Position numbers and translations under genes: made by a program. The notes below the pieces were generated by a model. That model was not told the DNA's origin and ran no database searches. It saw only the letters and a program-made list of their open reading frames with translations. A stretch of DNA of 15,052 nucleotides from Deltaproteobacteria bacterium (GTDB lineage Bacteria > Desulfobacterota > Desulfobacteria > Desulfobacterales > JAUVGT01). This document shows, in pieces, positions 1-7,875 of this stretch (position 1 is its first letter; each line of letters opens with the position of its first letter). The DNA is taken from the NCBI GenBank assembly GCA_030593645.1, contig JAUVGT010000064.1, forward strand, positions 1 through 15,052. Direction: 5' to 3'.

Positions 1-155
1 TTGAGCGCGAGGGCGGTATTCCCGGCCGAACCTCCGGGTCTGAGATCACTCATGGGTAATACTGTTTCGGTTCCAACCTCCGGCCATGTGGCCAGCGGGC
101 CGATTATAAAATCAACATTGACATTTCCGATAATGAGCAGCTGCGAATTTTCCAC
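1..155 (-). CDS. PfkB-family carbohydrate kinase, N-terminal fragment
   Basis: Only the first 51 codons lie inside the window; the gene continues past the left edge. The translation begins VENSQLLIIGNVNVDFIIGP and goes on to RPGGSAGNTALAL. The first stretch matches the opening beta strand of PfkB/ribokinase enzymes (GxxxxD), and the GGSAGN segment matches their substrate-binding GG/GN motif. The family uses ATP to phosphorylate sugars, nucleosides or fructosamines in the cytoplasm. A GTG start at 153-155 is preferred: an in-frame stop lies shortly upstream and no ATG is available between, though the GGAG upstream is rather far away. The gene follows the second permease by 67 bases on the same strand, so it probably phosphorylates the imported sugar. 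The substrate cannot be decided from the N-terminus. Confidence 0.8.
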   Translation of the reverse strand, partial: MENSQLLIIGNVNVDFIIGPLATWPEVGTETVLPMSDLRPGGSAGNTALAL

Positions 156-222
156 TGTTATTCTCTTATTCTCCGTTTATAATCTTTGAATATCAATTTG
201 TTATTCCACCGTCATCAACCCG

Positions 223-1053
223 TTACCCCTTGATCGCTCCCTGCAAGAGTCCTTTTGTAAAAAACTTGGAAAAAATAAGATAGAATATCACGATTGGAAC
301 AGAAGCCATAGATAAGGCCGCAAACACTAAACCAAAGTTAGTATTATATTGACCAAACAAAAGCGCGGTTGCCAGCGGTATGGTCTTCATTGAGTCGGAT
401 TTTATTAAAATGAGAGGGAACCAGAAGTCGTTCCAGATCGGAATAAATATCACGATAGCCAGGGCGGCAATCGCGGGTCTTAATAAAGGAAACACAATTC
501 TCATAAAAACACCCGGTTCGCTGCAGCCATCCATACGAGCCGCGTCAAAAAGATCCCTGGGAATCATTTTAATAAAATCTGTCAGGATAAACACACCTAG
601 GGGAATCCCGACAGCAATATTTATCAAAATCAGTGAAATGATATGATCATTTAATCCCATGCTGACAAACATTTTCAGCAGGCTGATTGTTCCAAGTCTT
701 ATCGGAATAACAAGTCCTGCCAGGAAATATATATAAAAGAATCTGTTCAATCGGGATGAATATCTTGCAAATACAAAGGCCGCCGGCGCTGAGAACATCA
801 CAATAATCAATAAACTGATCAGCACAATGAGAATACTGTTTATAAAATAGGTCCCAAAGTTGGCTTTGACCATTAACTCGACGTAATTGTTAAGATATAA
901 TGTCTCAGGAAAACCATAGGGGTTTTGAAATATTTCTCTTGTGGGTTTCAGTGACGTTACAGTCATAAGAAAAATGGGGTACACGATGGTTATAACATAG
1001 AAAATAATTACGCCATAGTATATCGTCCGTGTGACTACTTTTTTCAACGGCAT
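223..1053 (-). CDS. Carbohydrate ABC transporter permease, MalG type
   Basis: A 276-residue inner-membrane protein, normal length for the MalG-type (CUT1) permeases that form half of the translocation channel. About six membrane segments are visible, the first at residues 12-33 and others near 70-97, 105-125, 138-160, 190-212 and 240-262. The cytoplasmic EAA loop that contacts the ATPase is at residues 170-190 (DAARMDGCSEP, then FPLLRP). The short N-terminal tail and lack of a large periplasmic loop mark it as the MalG rather than the MalF partner. The ATG at 1051-1053 has an AAGGGA ribosome binding site nearby. It lies 37 bases downstream of the MalF-type permease and ahead of the PfkB kinase, in one apparent operon. 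The transported sugar is not evident. Confidence 0.93.
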   Translation of the reverse strand: MPLKKVVTRTIYYGVIIFYVITIVYPIFLMTVTSLKPTREIFQNPYGFPETLYLNNYVELMVKANFGTYFINSILIVLISLLIIVMFSAPAAFVFARYSSRLNRFFYIYFLAGLVIPIRLGTISLLKMFVSMGLNDHIISLILINIAVGIPLGVFILTDFIKMIPRDLFDAARMDGCSEPGVFMRIVFPLLRPAIAALAIVIFIPIWNDFWFPLILIKSDSMKTIPLATALLFGQYNTNFGLVFAALSMASVPIVIFYLIFSKFFTKGLLQGAIKG

Positions 1054-1090
1054 CTCATTTCCCTTATTATTTTAGGAGTTGTAACCACTT

Positions 1091-2020
1091 CTAATAATCA
1101 ACTTTCTTCTTCGATTTAAAAAAGACCATCCATCCTGCTAACCCGATAAACACAACAAGTGACATCACCGTTGATACGGCTGCACCCATACCGATTCCCC
1201 AGCCACCTCTTGCCGGAACAGTAAAGGCCGCACGGTAGAAGAGAGAGCCGAACAAATCAGTGGCATAGACAGGGTTCCCCTGGGAGGTCGCCATGGCATA
1301 AACGATATCGAATTGGGTAAAATCACCAATAAAGATGATAATGGTAACAATCATGATAACAGGCATAATATAAGGTACAACAATATATCTGATCATCTGT
1401 AATTGATTGGCACCATCAATTTTCGCAGCTTCTACAATTTCCTGCGGAATGTTATCAATTGCGGCAGTATAAAACAGGATGGTTTCACCCATGAATTGCC
1501 AGCTGATAACAACAGCCAGAACCGGTAAAGCGGTCGCCGGATCTCCCAGCCACGCGTGAATTAAAAACTCTAAGCCGACAGCTTCAAGAATTCTGTCAAG
1601 TACTCCGAACACCGGGTTGAAGATAAGCTTACTGAATAAAAATCCGACAACGATTACGGATAACGTGGTTGGTAAAAAACTGATTTTTCGCACGGTGTTT
1701 GCACCCCACATCCGCCGGGTGATGAGGTAGGCAATCAGAAACCCGATGAAGTTTTGAATAAAAGTGACAATTAGAAAAAACTCAATATTGTTGGTAAACG
1801 CGTTAATCAAGCGTTCTTTAAACGGGTACACCGTAAATAATTTTTTGAAATTACCCCAGCCAACAAACTCTTTCACGATAAGTCCGTTTGCATCGTAGAA
1901 ACTGAGCCGGATTGAATCTATGATCGGTACAAAAAAGAAGATCGTATAGATACACAGAGCAGGAAGAAGAAAATACACAATAAAGAGTTTAGGCTTTGGA
2001 GTTGAAGGTTGAGTTTCCAT
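1091..2020 (-). CDS. Carbohydrate ABC transporter permease, MalF type
   Basis: Encodes 309 residues from the chosen ATG at 2018-2020 (METQPSTPKPK). A longer frame opens at 2086, but its 22 extra residues are not typical and a GGA-type ribosome binding site sits about 8 bases before the inner ATG. The protein starts with a polar tail and a first membrane helix at about residues 13-33, then a periplasmic segment (DSIRLSFYDANG) characteristic of MalF/UgpA-type permeases. Further helices lie near 80-100, 118-137, 165-187, 217-236 and 280-300. The EAA loop is at 197-220 (EAAKIDGAN, ending VVPYIMP). It should pair with the downstream MalG-type subunit as the membrane channel of a CUT1-type sugar importer. 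Confidence 0.92.
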   Translation of the reverse strand: METQPSTPKPKLFIVYFLLPALCIYTIFFFVPIIDSIRLSFYDANGLIVKEFVGWGNFKKLFTVYPFKERLINAFTNNIEFFLIVTFIQNFIGFLIAYLITRRMWGANTVRKISFLPTTLSVIVVGFLFSKLIFNPVFGVLDRILEAVGLEFLIHAWLGDPATALPVLAVVISWQFMGETILFYTAAIDNIPQEIVEAAKIDGANQLQMIRYIVVPYIMPVIMIVTIIIFIGDFTQFDIVYAMATSQGNPVYATDLFGSLFYRAAFTVPARGGWGIGMGAAVSTVMSLVVFIGLAGWMVFFKSKKKVDY

Positions 2021-2179
2021 GTTTAAGTTCCATCTTTTATAAAGAAACCGGACGCATTCTGTTTGCTCGATAAAAAGACTGATCAAAAAGATACAATAAT
2101 AGAAATGAGACTGGTTCGATTAAATAGTCCTGGAAAAATTGCCCTGAAATATATATTTCAGGGCAATCGGACCTGTTAC

Positions 2180-3439
2180 TCAAGGTTTATACCAGGATAA
2201 TCCCTTCTGGACATAAGCTGCTGCCTGTTCTGGTGTCAGCTTATCTGTCAGCATCTTTATCAATGCCTCATTCATGAGTGAATTACCACTTGGTGTTTGA
2301 TCTGATAATTTTTCCCAGGTTGTTCGGATGGTGATATCAGCTCCCTGAGCTGCTGAAATCATTGCTTTGGCCAGATCATCATCCAGTTTAAAATTTCCAG
2401 GTGTATACGCGTAGAATCCGGGAACTTCTTTCATTACTAACTGGGCATATTCAGGAGTAGCCGTCCATTTCAAAAATTTTATTGCCTCCGGATAATTCTT
2501 GGTTTTCTTATTGATTCCAATGCCTGCATCTACATGAAAGCAATATGACAGTTGATCTCCCTTGTTTTTTACAGGAGGAGGAAACCAGCCGATATCTGTT
2601 ACGCCCAGACTTCTAAACAAACCGATTTCCCAGGAGCCGCCGATAAACATGACTGCCCGTCCAGCTGAAAACATTTGCTGCATGCTCACATAATCAAGGC
2701 CCTGATACCCCCTGGGGAGAAATGGCTGGAGATCATCAATACGTTTAAATGCCTCAACAAACGGTTTATCTGTCAGTTTCATTTTACCGGCCATGAGCGC
2801 CTGCCGGCTTTTTTCTCCGCCATAGAAATTTGCCCCAAGTCCGCTATAGACGACTTCATATAAGGTCCATTCATCCATGGCACCTTGAGCTAGCACTTTT
2901 TCACCATTCTTTTTCAGGGTTTGACAGACCTTTATAAATTCATCCCATGTTCCCGGTGCTTTAAGATTGTATTTTTTAAAAGTATCTTTATGGTAATAAA
3001 TCCCATGAGTCACACCGAATATCGGCACACCATAAGTCTTACCGTCATCTGTTGACCAGGCTTTTTTTGCTGACGAGGGAAAGTCCTTTAGAGCAGTGAT
3101 TTCTTTGTCCAACACGTGGAGAAATCCTCCATCATAAACCGCTCTTCCTGAGGAAAAGGAACGGAGAAAAATAATATCAGCCCCTGTCCCGGTCTGTAGA
3201 GAAGACATGAGCTGGGCATCATATTCAGTGTCCGCGACAGGTGTGAATTTAACAGTGACCCCGGGGTTGGCTTTATTGTAAATCGCCAAAACCCGATTCA
3301 TTCCATCCGTATCATCCGTACGCCAACTGGTAAAAGTAAGCGTTGTCCCAGCCAAAGCATGTCCCCCGATTGTTATCATTGAAATACTTACAAAACAAAT
3401 GGTGCAAAACAGTACAACGTTTTTAAAATATCTTTTCAT
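2180..3439 (-). CDS. Extracellular sugar-binding protein of ABC importer (family 1)
   Basis: A 419-residue periplasmic binding protein. The N-terminus is a clear Sec signal peptide (MKRYFKN, a hydrophobic core over residues 8-25, then HALA), with likely cleavage after Ala30, leaving TLTFTSW as the first mature strand. There is no lipobox cysteine, which suggests a soluble periplasmic protein rather than a lipoprotein. The family signature region GKTYGVPIFGVTHGIYYHKD (about residues 133-152) and a C-terminal YPEAIKFLKW block are typical of MalE-like solute-binding proteins. An AAGGAG ribosome binding site lies 9 bases before the ATG. It sits between the ATPase and the permeases with a 307-base leader that could carry its own promoter. 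It delivers the substrate to the permease pair; the ligand is unknown. Confidence 0.93.
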   Translation of the reverse strand: MKRYFKNVVLFCTICFVSISMITIGGHALAGTTLTFTSWRTDDTDGMNRVLAIYNKANPGVTVKFTPVADTEYDAQLMSSLQTGTGADIIFLRSFSSGRAVYDGGFLHVLDKEITALKDFPSSAKKAWSTDDGKTYGVPIFGVTHGIYYHKDTFKKYNLKAPGTWDEFIKVCQTLKKNGEKVLAQGAMDEWTLYEVVYSGLGANFYGGEKSRQALMAGKMKLTDKPFVEAFKRIDDLQPFLPRGYQGLDYVSMQQMFSAGRAVMFIGGSWEIGLFRSLGVTDIGWFPPPVKNKGDQLSYCFHVDAGIGINKKTKNYPEAIKFLKWTATPEYAQLVMKEVPGFYAYTPGNFKLDDDLAKAMISAAQGADITIRTTWEKLSDQTPSGNSLMNEALIKMLTDKLTPEQAAAYVQKGLSWYKP

Positions 3440-3746
3440 AACAATAGTCTCCTTTCTTCATCATATTAACAGATTCTCTGCCGGATTCCGTCATATGCTG
3501 AAATCTCAAGTTTATAACCGTGTAAGTATGACAAGTGATGACTTAAGCATAACGAACACGGTCTAAAAAATGTAACATAACAGTTGGTTCTGTAGCCTGA
3601 CGAATTTTTATACCCGTACACTTTTTAATTCCTGGGCAATAAAAAAGATGAGTCAATATCAATTTAAATTTGATTACACCTCCTTTCCAGGGCGGATGGA
3701 AGCCCGGCAGGTCCAGTGGTTCTGAATTTTATATATCTTTCCTGTC
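3440..3746. other. 307-base gap between the ATPase and binding-protein genes
   Basis: No convincing gene is present. Read on the minus strand, a short GC hairpin (3687-3707, stem GGGC/GCCC with a bulge) is followed at once by AAAGGAGGTG (3677-3686), a near-ideal Shine-Dalgarno sequence. It is followed only by a 39-codon open frame (3543-3662) that would have to start at TTG after a long 14-base spacing. A TTGACT box lies near 3651-3656, but I see no matching -10. The binding-protein ribosome binding site (AAGGAG) ends the gap. The gap may hold a separate promoter or an RNA control element for the binding-protein gene; no good U-tract terminator was seen. Confidence 0.4.
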
Positions 3747-4850
3747 TTAAAAAACGGCCTCGCCACTGTCTTTATTAAAAAGATGGATTTTATCCAGGTT
3801 TATTTCAAACCCGATGGTTTCTTCGAGATTGACCTCAACATTTGGGCTGATGACGGCCATCATGTTGTCGTCACCGGCGGTTATATTCAAATATGTTTCT
3901 TTGCCTAAGGTTTCAATAATATTGATTTGCGCATTGATCGGTTCACTTTTCCGAACGGAGTGCTCACCAGTACCTTTGGGGGCGATGTCTTCGGGTCGTA
4001 CACCAATTAAAAAGTTGGTGACATTAGATGCTTTAACTTTGCCGGACAAATCCACAGGAAGCAGTATTTTAAATCCACTGGTTTGAACAGACAGAACTCC
4101 TTTACTTTCTGTCAACCGGCAGTCTAAAAAATTCATTGCCGGGCTGCCGATAAAGCTCGCAACAAAGAAGTTGACAGGTGTATTGTAAAGTTCGAGCGGT
4201 GAACCAACCTGCTGAATAAAACCGTCGTTCATGACCACAATGCGATCCCCCATTGTCATGGCTTCCACCTGATCATGCGTAACATATAGGGAGGTGGATT
4301 TGAGTCGATTGTGAAGCTGAATGAGCTCGGTTCTCATTTGAACCCGAAGCTTTGCATCTAAGTTGCTGAGCGGTTCATCAAAGAGGAATACATCCGGTTT
4401 ACGGACTATGGCCCGGCCCAAAGCAACACGCTGACGCTGTCCACCTGAAAGCTGCCTGGGTTTCCGGTCCAGCAGGTCTTTGATTCCCAAAACATCGGCT
4501 GCTTCATAAACAAGTGTCATACGTTCATCTTTGGGCACCTTACGCATCTTCAAACCGAACGCCATATTGTCGAACACCTTCATGTGAGGGTAGAGGGCAT
4601 AACTTTGAAACACCATGGCAATGTCCCGATCTTTGGATGCCAGATTATTCACCAATCGATCTCCGATATATATTTCACCCTCGGTGATCTCTTCAAGTCC
4701 GGCCACCATCCGAAGGGTTGTGGTCTTGCCGCATCCGGACGGACCGACCAGTACAACAAACTCCTGATCCTTAATTTCCAGGTTGACCTGGTTTACCGCG
4801 ACCACCTCATCGAATTTTTTTGTTAGATTTCTCAATGATACCTGTGCCAC
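3747..4850 (-). CDS. Sugar ABC transporter ATP-binding protein, MalK/UgpC/MsmK type
   Basis: Encodes 367 residues from a GTG start at 4848-4850 (VAQVSLRNLTKKF). An ATG nine codons upstream lies ahead of the AAGGAG ribosome binding site (4861-4866) and near the predicted transcript start, so it is rejected. All nucleotide-binding motifs are present: Walker A GPSGCGKTT (36-44), Q-loop at Gln82, signature LSGGQ (134-138), Walker B VFLFDEP (154-160) and His192. The C-terminal third is the TOBE/OB regulatory domain typical of CUT1 ATPases, with the GVRPEDI motif. It energises import by the two permeases encoded downstream. This is the first gene of the minus-strand operon and is divergent from the ROK regulator. 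Confidence 0.95.
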   Translation of the reverse strand: MAQVSLRNLTKKFDEVVAVNQVNLEIKDQEFVVLVGPSGCGKTTTLRMVAGLEEITEGEIYIGDRLVNNLASKDRDIAMVFQSYALYPHMKVFDNMAFGLKMRKVPKDERMTLVYEAADVLGIKDLLDRKPRQLSGGQRQRVALGRAIVRKPDVFLFDEPLSNLDAKLRVQMRTELIQLHNRLKSTSLYVTHDQVEAMTMGDRIVVMNDGFIQQVGSPLELYNTPVNFFVASFIGSPAMNFLDCRLTESKGVLSVQTSGFKILLPVDLSGKVKASNVTNFLIGVRPEDIAPKGTGEHSVRKSEPINAQINIIETLGKETYLNITAGDDNMMAVISPNVEVNLEETIGFEINLDKIHLFNKDSGEAVF

Positions 4851-4879
4851 TTGATTCAATCTCCTTATTAATATCATTC

Positions 4880-4908
4880 TGGATACACTTGTTTTATTTT
4901 TATGTCAA
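4880..4908 (-). promoter_or_regulatory. Candidate promoter of the ABC-importer operon
   Basis: On the minus strand a perfect -35 TTGACA (4903-4908) is followed after 17 bases by TATCCA (4880-4885), a weak match to the -10 consensus. A start near 4873 would give a leader of about 23 bases that contains the AAGGAG site for the GTG start of the ATPase. The -35 lies one base from the -35 of the divergent ROK promoter. The -10 assignment is tentative. Confidence 0.5.
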
Positions 4909-4909
4909 C

Positions 4910-4937
4910 TTGATTTAAAAAAAAATTGTGTTATAAT
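4910..4937 (+). promoter_or_regulatory. Candidate promoter of the ROK regulator, probably leaderless
   Basis: TTGATT (4910-4915) and a perfect TATAAT (4932-4937) are separated by 16 bases. The usual start of transcription, 6-8 bases after the -10, falls on or next to the ATG at 4944-4946, so the message would have no leader. No ribosome binding site precedes that ATG. Near-repeats ATTGTGTTAT and AATGTGATTAT overlap the -10 and could be part of an operator. Confidence 0.6.
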
Positions 4938-4943
4938 GTGATT

Positions 4944-6176
4944 ATGAAACCAAAAACACAACCCATACCCTCGATAAGGACTTCGGGCACGAACCTTAAG
5001 CACGCGAAATCACACAATCATCGTGTTGTTTTAGACATACTTCGTACTCAGGGCCCCCTGTCTCGGGCTGATATTTCCCGTATCACGTCTCTTTCGCGTC
5101 AGACAATACAGAACATCGTGGCTGAACTGCATGAGATGAGCCTTGTGAAATTTGATAAAAACAAACGGACCGGCAGGGGACGGGGCCATCCCGGTATCGA
5201 CGTTTATTTTCGAGCTGATGCCGGATATGCACTCGGTCTTTATGTCGACCAGTTTTCCCTTATCGGTATTATGACGGATCTGGTTGGGCACAGCATCTGG
5301 AATGAGACACTCAACGTTGCTTATCCTGATCCAGAGACCACAGCCGGTATCGTGCAAACCATGCTTGGAAAGCTTAAGAAGGATAAACCCAAAGAAACTG
5401 AACGGCTGATCGGCATCGGACTGGCACTGCCCGGCCCGTTTAATATTGAAGGAGTGCCATCTGTTGGCCCCACTAATCTTCCCCGGTGGACCGATCCGCG
5501 AGTTCCGGAATGGTTGTCCAACATCCTCGGGCTTCCGGTGGTGGTCGAAAATGATGCTTCAGCAGCAGCCGTCGGCGAGCATCTTTTTGGAATTGGTCAT
5601 CAATTTGATAGTTTTGCTTATCTTTATTTTGGACTCGGTCTTGGTGCCGGGCTCCACCTGAATAGCAACCTTTATCGCGGGTTGGGCAGAAATGCAGGTG
5701 AAATCGGCCATATGGTTGTTGAAATTGATGGTCGGGAATGTCCATGCGGGAACCGGGGATGTTTGGAGCGATATGTATCATTGCAGGCGATTTATGACAC
5801 TCTCGGCATTGAAAATCCAACAAACCAATCGATTCAGGTTGTGGAAAAGCTCTTTAGGGAGAAAGATCCGCGAATCATCAAATGGATCGACGAAGCAGCA
5901 CCAAGACTCAGACAGGCTGTCAATATTATGGAATCTATTCTGGATACCAATGTAATCATAGTGGGTGGCCGGCTTTCGCATTCAATTCTCAAGGGTCTGA
6001 TCTCCAGTCTTGAACCACTCCATTCTTCTGTGACCAGTCACGATTCCTTACTTGGAAACAGGGTAATTATCGGGTCATCCGGTCCGGATACTACGGCTCG
6101 CGGTGCTGCTGCATTGTCCGTGTTCAGCCAGATAAGCCCGCAAGTGAATACCTTGCTGAAAGGAAATGGGGAATGA
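4944..6176 (+). CDS. ROK-family transcriptional regulator
   Basis: Encodes 410 residues from ATG 4944 (MKPKTQPIPS). An N-terminal winged helix-turn-helix is visible at about residues 36-60 (GPLSRADISRITSLSRQTIQ), followed by a ROK sugar-binding domain. The latter contains ALPGPFN (161-167), the VENDASAAA motif (201-209) with Asp204, GEIGH (252-256) and the zinc motif CPCGNRGCLE (266-275). His256 and the three cysteines form the expected zinc site. The ATP-binding DxGGT motif of ROK kinases is not recognisable (GLYVDQFSLIGI), so this is a regulator of the NagC/Mlc/XylR type and not a kinase. Being divergent from the importer and upstream of the SIS enzyme, it probably controls both units in response to the sugar or its phosphate. 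Whether it represses or activates cannot be seen. Confidence 0.92.
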   Translation: MKPKTQPIPSIRTSGTNLKHAKSHNHRVVLDILRTQGPLSRADISRITSLSRQTIQNIVAELHEMSLVKFDKNKRTGRGRGHPGIDVYFRADAGYALGLYVDQFSLIGIMTDLVGHSIWNETLNVAYPDPETTAGIVQTMLGKLKKDKPKETERLIGIGLALPGPFNIEGVPSVGPTNLPRWTDPRVPEWLSNILGLPVVVENDASAAAVGEHLFGIGHQFDSFAYLYFGLGLGAGLHLNSNLYRGLGRNAGEIGHMVVEIDGRECPCGNRGCLERYVSLQAIYDTLGIENPTNQSIQVVEKLFREKDPRIIKWIDEAAPRLRQAVNIMESILDTNVIIVGGRLSHSILKGLISSLEPLHSSVTSHDSLLGNRVIIGSSGPDTTARGAAALSVFSQISPQVNTLLKGNGE

Positions 6177-6220
6177 ACTGTTTATTAGAAAGACTGTTAT
6201 AAAAGCAGAGGACCATACAA

Positions 6221-7858
6221 ATGTCATTACCGAGATCAATTACATTGGCTGGACCCAGCGGGTCCGGTATTACCACCATATCCAAAGAATTAGAAAGTAT
6301 GGGTTATGATATTATCCACCCCACGCTCCTGGAAACACTGGAACAAGATGATGAACTTAAAGGACCGCATGTGTATATCCCGAAAATTTGGGATGCACTG
6401 GATCAGGGGGTTCCATTAAAAGACCTGGGGGGATACGCCCAAACCCTTTGCGATAAAATCCAAAAGTGCAGGGGAAACATTATTATTTTTCTTTATGCTG
6501 ATATCCCTGTGCTTACTAAAAGGCAGGAAGAAAACCGGCTGAAAACCCGATTGTCTCAGGAATATAATCTTCCGCACCAGCAAGCCCTTCAGATCGAACA
6601 GCAAGTATTGACACCATTTTCCGATGTGGCCCAGATCAAGCTGGATACCACAAAAATGAGTCCCATTCTTGCTAGAAGGACCGTGAACCTTCTACTAAGT
6701 CTTCAAATTCCCTTTGAAGCCCATAGTTATGAACAATTAGTGGATCACGTCGTTTCAGATTTTTTTCGATTTTTTAATGATACACCGGTGATTCGGGAAA
6801 TTTTATCTCAACAGAAAGCGGCCCGTGATTTTATCAATGACCGTGGAACCTGCGAAGCCCTGTTCGACGAATCACAAATAAAAAGATCCAGCCAGAAGGT
6901 TTTTTTAACAGGAGAAGGGTCGTCATTGGTTGCTTTGAACAGCGCTGCATGGCTCCTGCACAAGGGATATGGACAACTGATCAATTTTTACTGCATTCCG
7001 GCTTCAGACCTTCGATTTACAAATCTTTCCGATTCAATCGTGCTGGTATGTTCCAATTCCGGCGATACTTCAGAAATTAAACAAAATATTGATGAGGAGG
7101 TATTCGATGATGCTGCTCTGGTCATCGGGTTTACCAACCATACGAATTCGGCTTTAGGGAAGTATTGCGCTGTAAACGGTGTTCTTTTACCACTGAATGT
7201 ACCGGAAGAGGCATCCGTTGCCGCAACGGTCAGTGTCTTTAAATCCATGCTCATGGCAACGGCAGTGCTTGCGAGGGTTGGCGACATTATCACCGGTTCC
7301 ACCTGCTGCCAAAAGATCTTTGAGGATACGAACCGGCTCCCTGAACACCTGAAGGATCTTTTTACACAACAACGGATAAACGCATTGGCCGCGGTCGCAA
7401 AGAAGCTGAATCGAGGTTTAGCTAAAACGAAACACGGTTATATTATTTCAGCTGGGCTATTTAGCAATTGTCTGCTGGCGGAAGCTTCAATAAAAGCAAA
7501 GGAACTCTCGCGCATACACCTGGAACCCATATATCACTCATTATTCCACGGTCCACTGAATCCGGATGTAGAAACAGCTCTATACTTGCAAGATCCTTTA
7601 GTCAGCATCGAGACTATGGAAAAACATATAGAAAAGATAAAACTATATGTTCCTGTTGTGGCTACGCTTGGTGTTAACGATTACGGCGTACCCAACATTC
7701 CCATACCATCTGCGACTCCTATTGCCAGTCTGGCGATTGCTCTTGTGAGTCTGCAGCTCGTATTCCTGTTAATAGGTATTGAAAGTGGATATAGCCTGGA
7801 AGAGATTCAATACCCCATTCGTTTGAGCAAGGTAGTAATGGAAAGTCCCACAGGATAG
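6221..7858 (+). CDS. Fusion of RapZ-like P-loop domain and GlmS-type SIS isomerase/deaminase
   Basis: A 545-residue two-part protein. Residues 6-170 resemble the N-terminal nucleotide-binding domain of RapZ/YvcJ: a P-loop followed by LESMGYDII, then IIIFLYADIPVLTKRQEENR (87-106) and KLDTTKMSPILARR (140-153), in the same order as in RapZ. The P-loop reads GPSGSGITT (11-19), with Ile17 replacing the Walker A lysine. Residues 225-545 form two SIS domains like the isomerase half of glucosamine-6-phosphate synthase: GEGSS (231-235), SNSGDTSE (278-285), KAKELSRIHLEP (425-436), HGPLN (443-447) and YPIRLSKVV near the C-terminus. Glu428, His443 and Lys537 line up with catalytic Glu488, His504 and Lys603 of E. 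coli GlmS. No glutaminase domain is present, so a GlcN6P deaminase (NagB-II type) or FrlB-like deglycase fits better than a synthase. A GAGGA site precedes the ATG. The RapZ assignment is by eye, and another kinase-fold domain is possible. Confidence 0.75.
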   Translation: MSLPRSITLAGPSGSGITTISKELESMGYDIIHPTLLETLEQDDELKGPHVYIPKIWDALDQGVPLKDLGGYAQTLCDKIQKCRGNIIIFLYADIPVLTKRQEENRLKTRLSQEYNLPHQQALQIEQQVLTPFSDVAQIKLDTTKMSPILARRTVNLLLSLQIPFEAHSYEQLVDHVVSDFFRFFNDTPVIREILSQQKAARDFINDRGTCEALFDESQIKRSSQKVFLTGEGSSLVALNSAAWLLHKGYGQLINFYCIPASDLRFTNLSDSIVLVCSNSGDTSEIKQNIDEEVFDDAALVIGFTNHTNSALGKYCAVNGVLLPLNVPEEASVAATVSVFKSMLMATAVLARVGDIITGSTCCQKIFEDTNRLPEHLKDLFTQQRINALAAVAKKLNRGLAKTKHGYIISAGLFSNCLLAEASIKAKELSRIHLEPIYHSLFHGPLNPDVETALYLQDPLVSIETMEKHIEKIKLYVPVVATLGVNDYGVPNIPIPSATPIASLAIALVSLQLVFLLIGIESGYSLEEIQYPIRLSKVVMESPTG

Positions 7859-7875
7859 AAAGGAAGTAAATATTG

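Noticed and set aside
1..189. 62-codon plus-strand frame at the left edge
   Set aside because: It is antisense to the PfkB kinase N-terminus, whose motifs are clear on the minus strand.
2021..2086. 22-residue N-terminal extension of the MalF-type permease
   Set aside because: The extension is atypical for the family, and the inner ATG has a site and a normal permease start.
4851..4877. Upstream ATG for the sugar ABC ATPase
   Set aside because: It lies before the AAGGAG site and close to the predicted transcription start; the GTG at 4850 matches the family start.
6221..7858. Full glucosamine-6-phosphate synthase
   Set aside because: There is no N-terminal Cys glutaminase domain; the N-terminal part is a P-loop-like domain instead.
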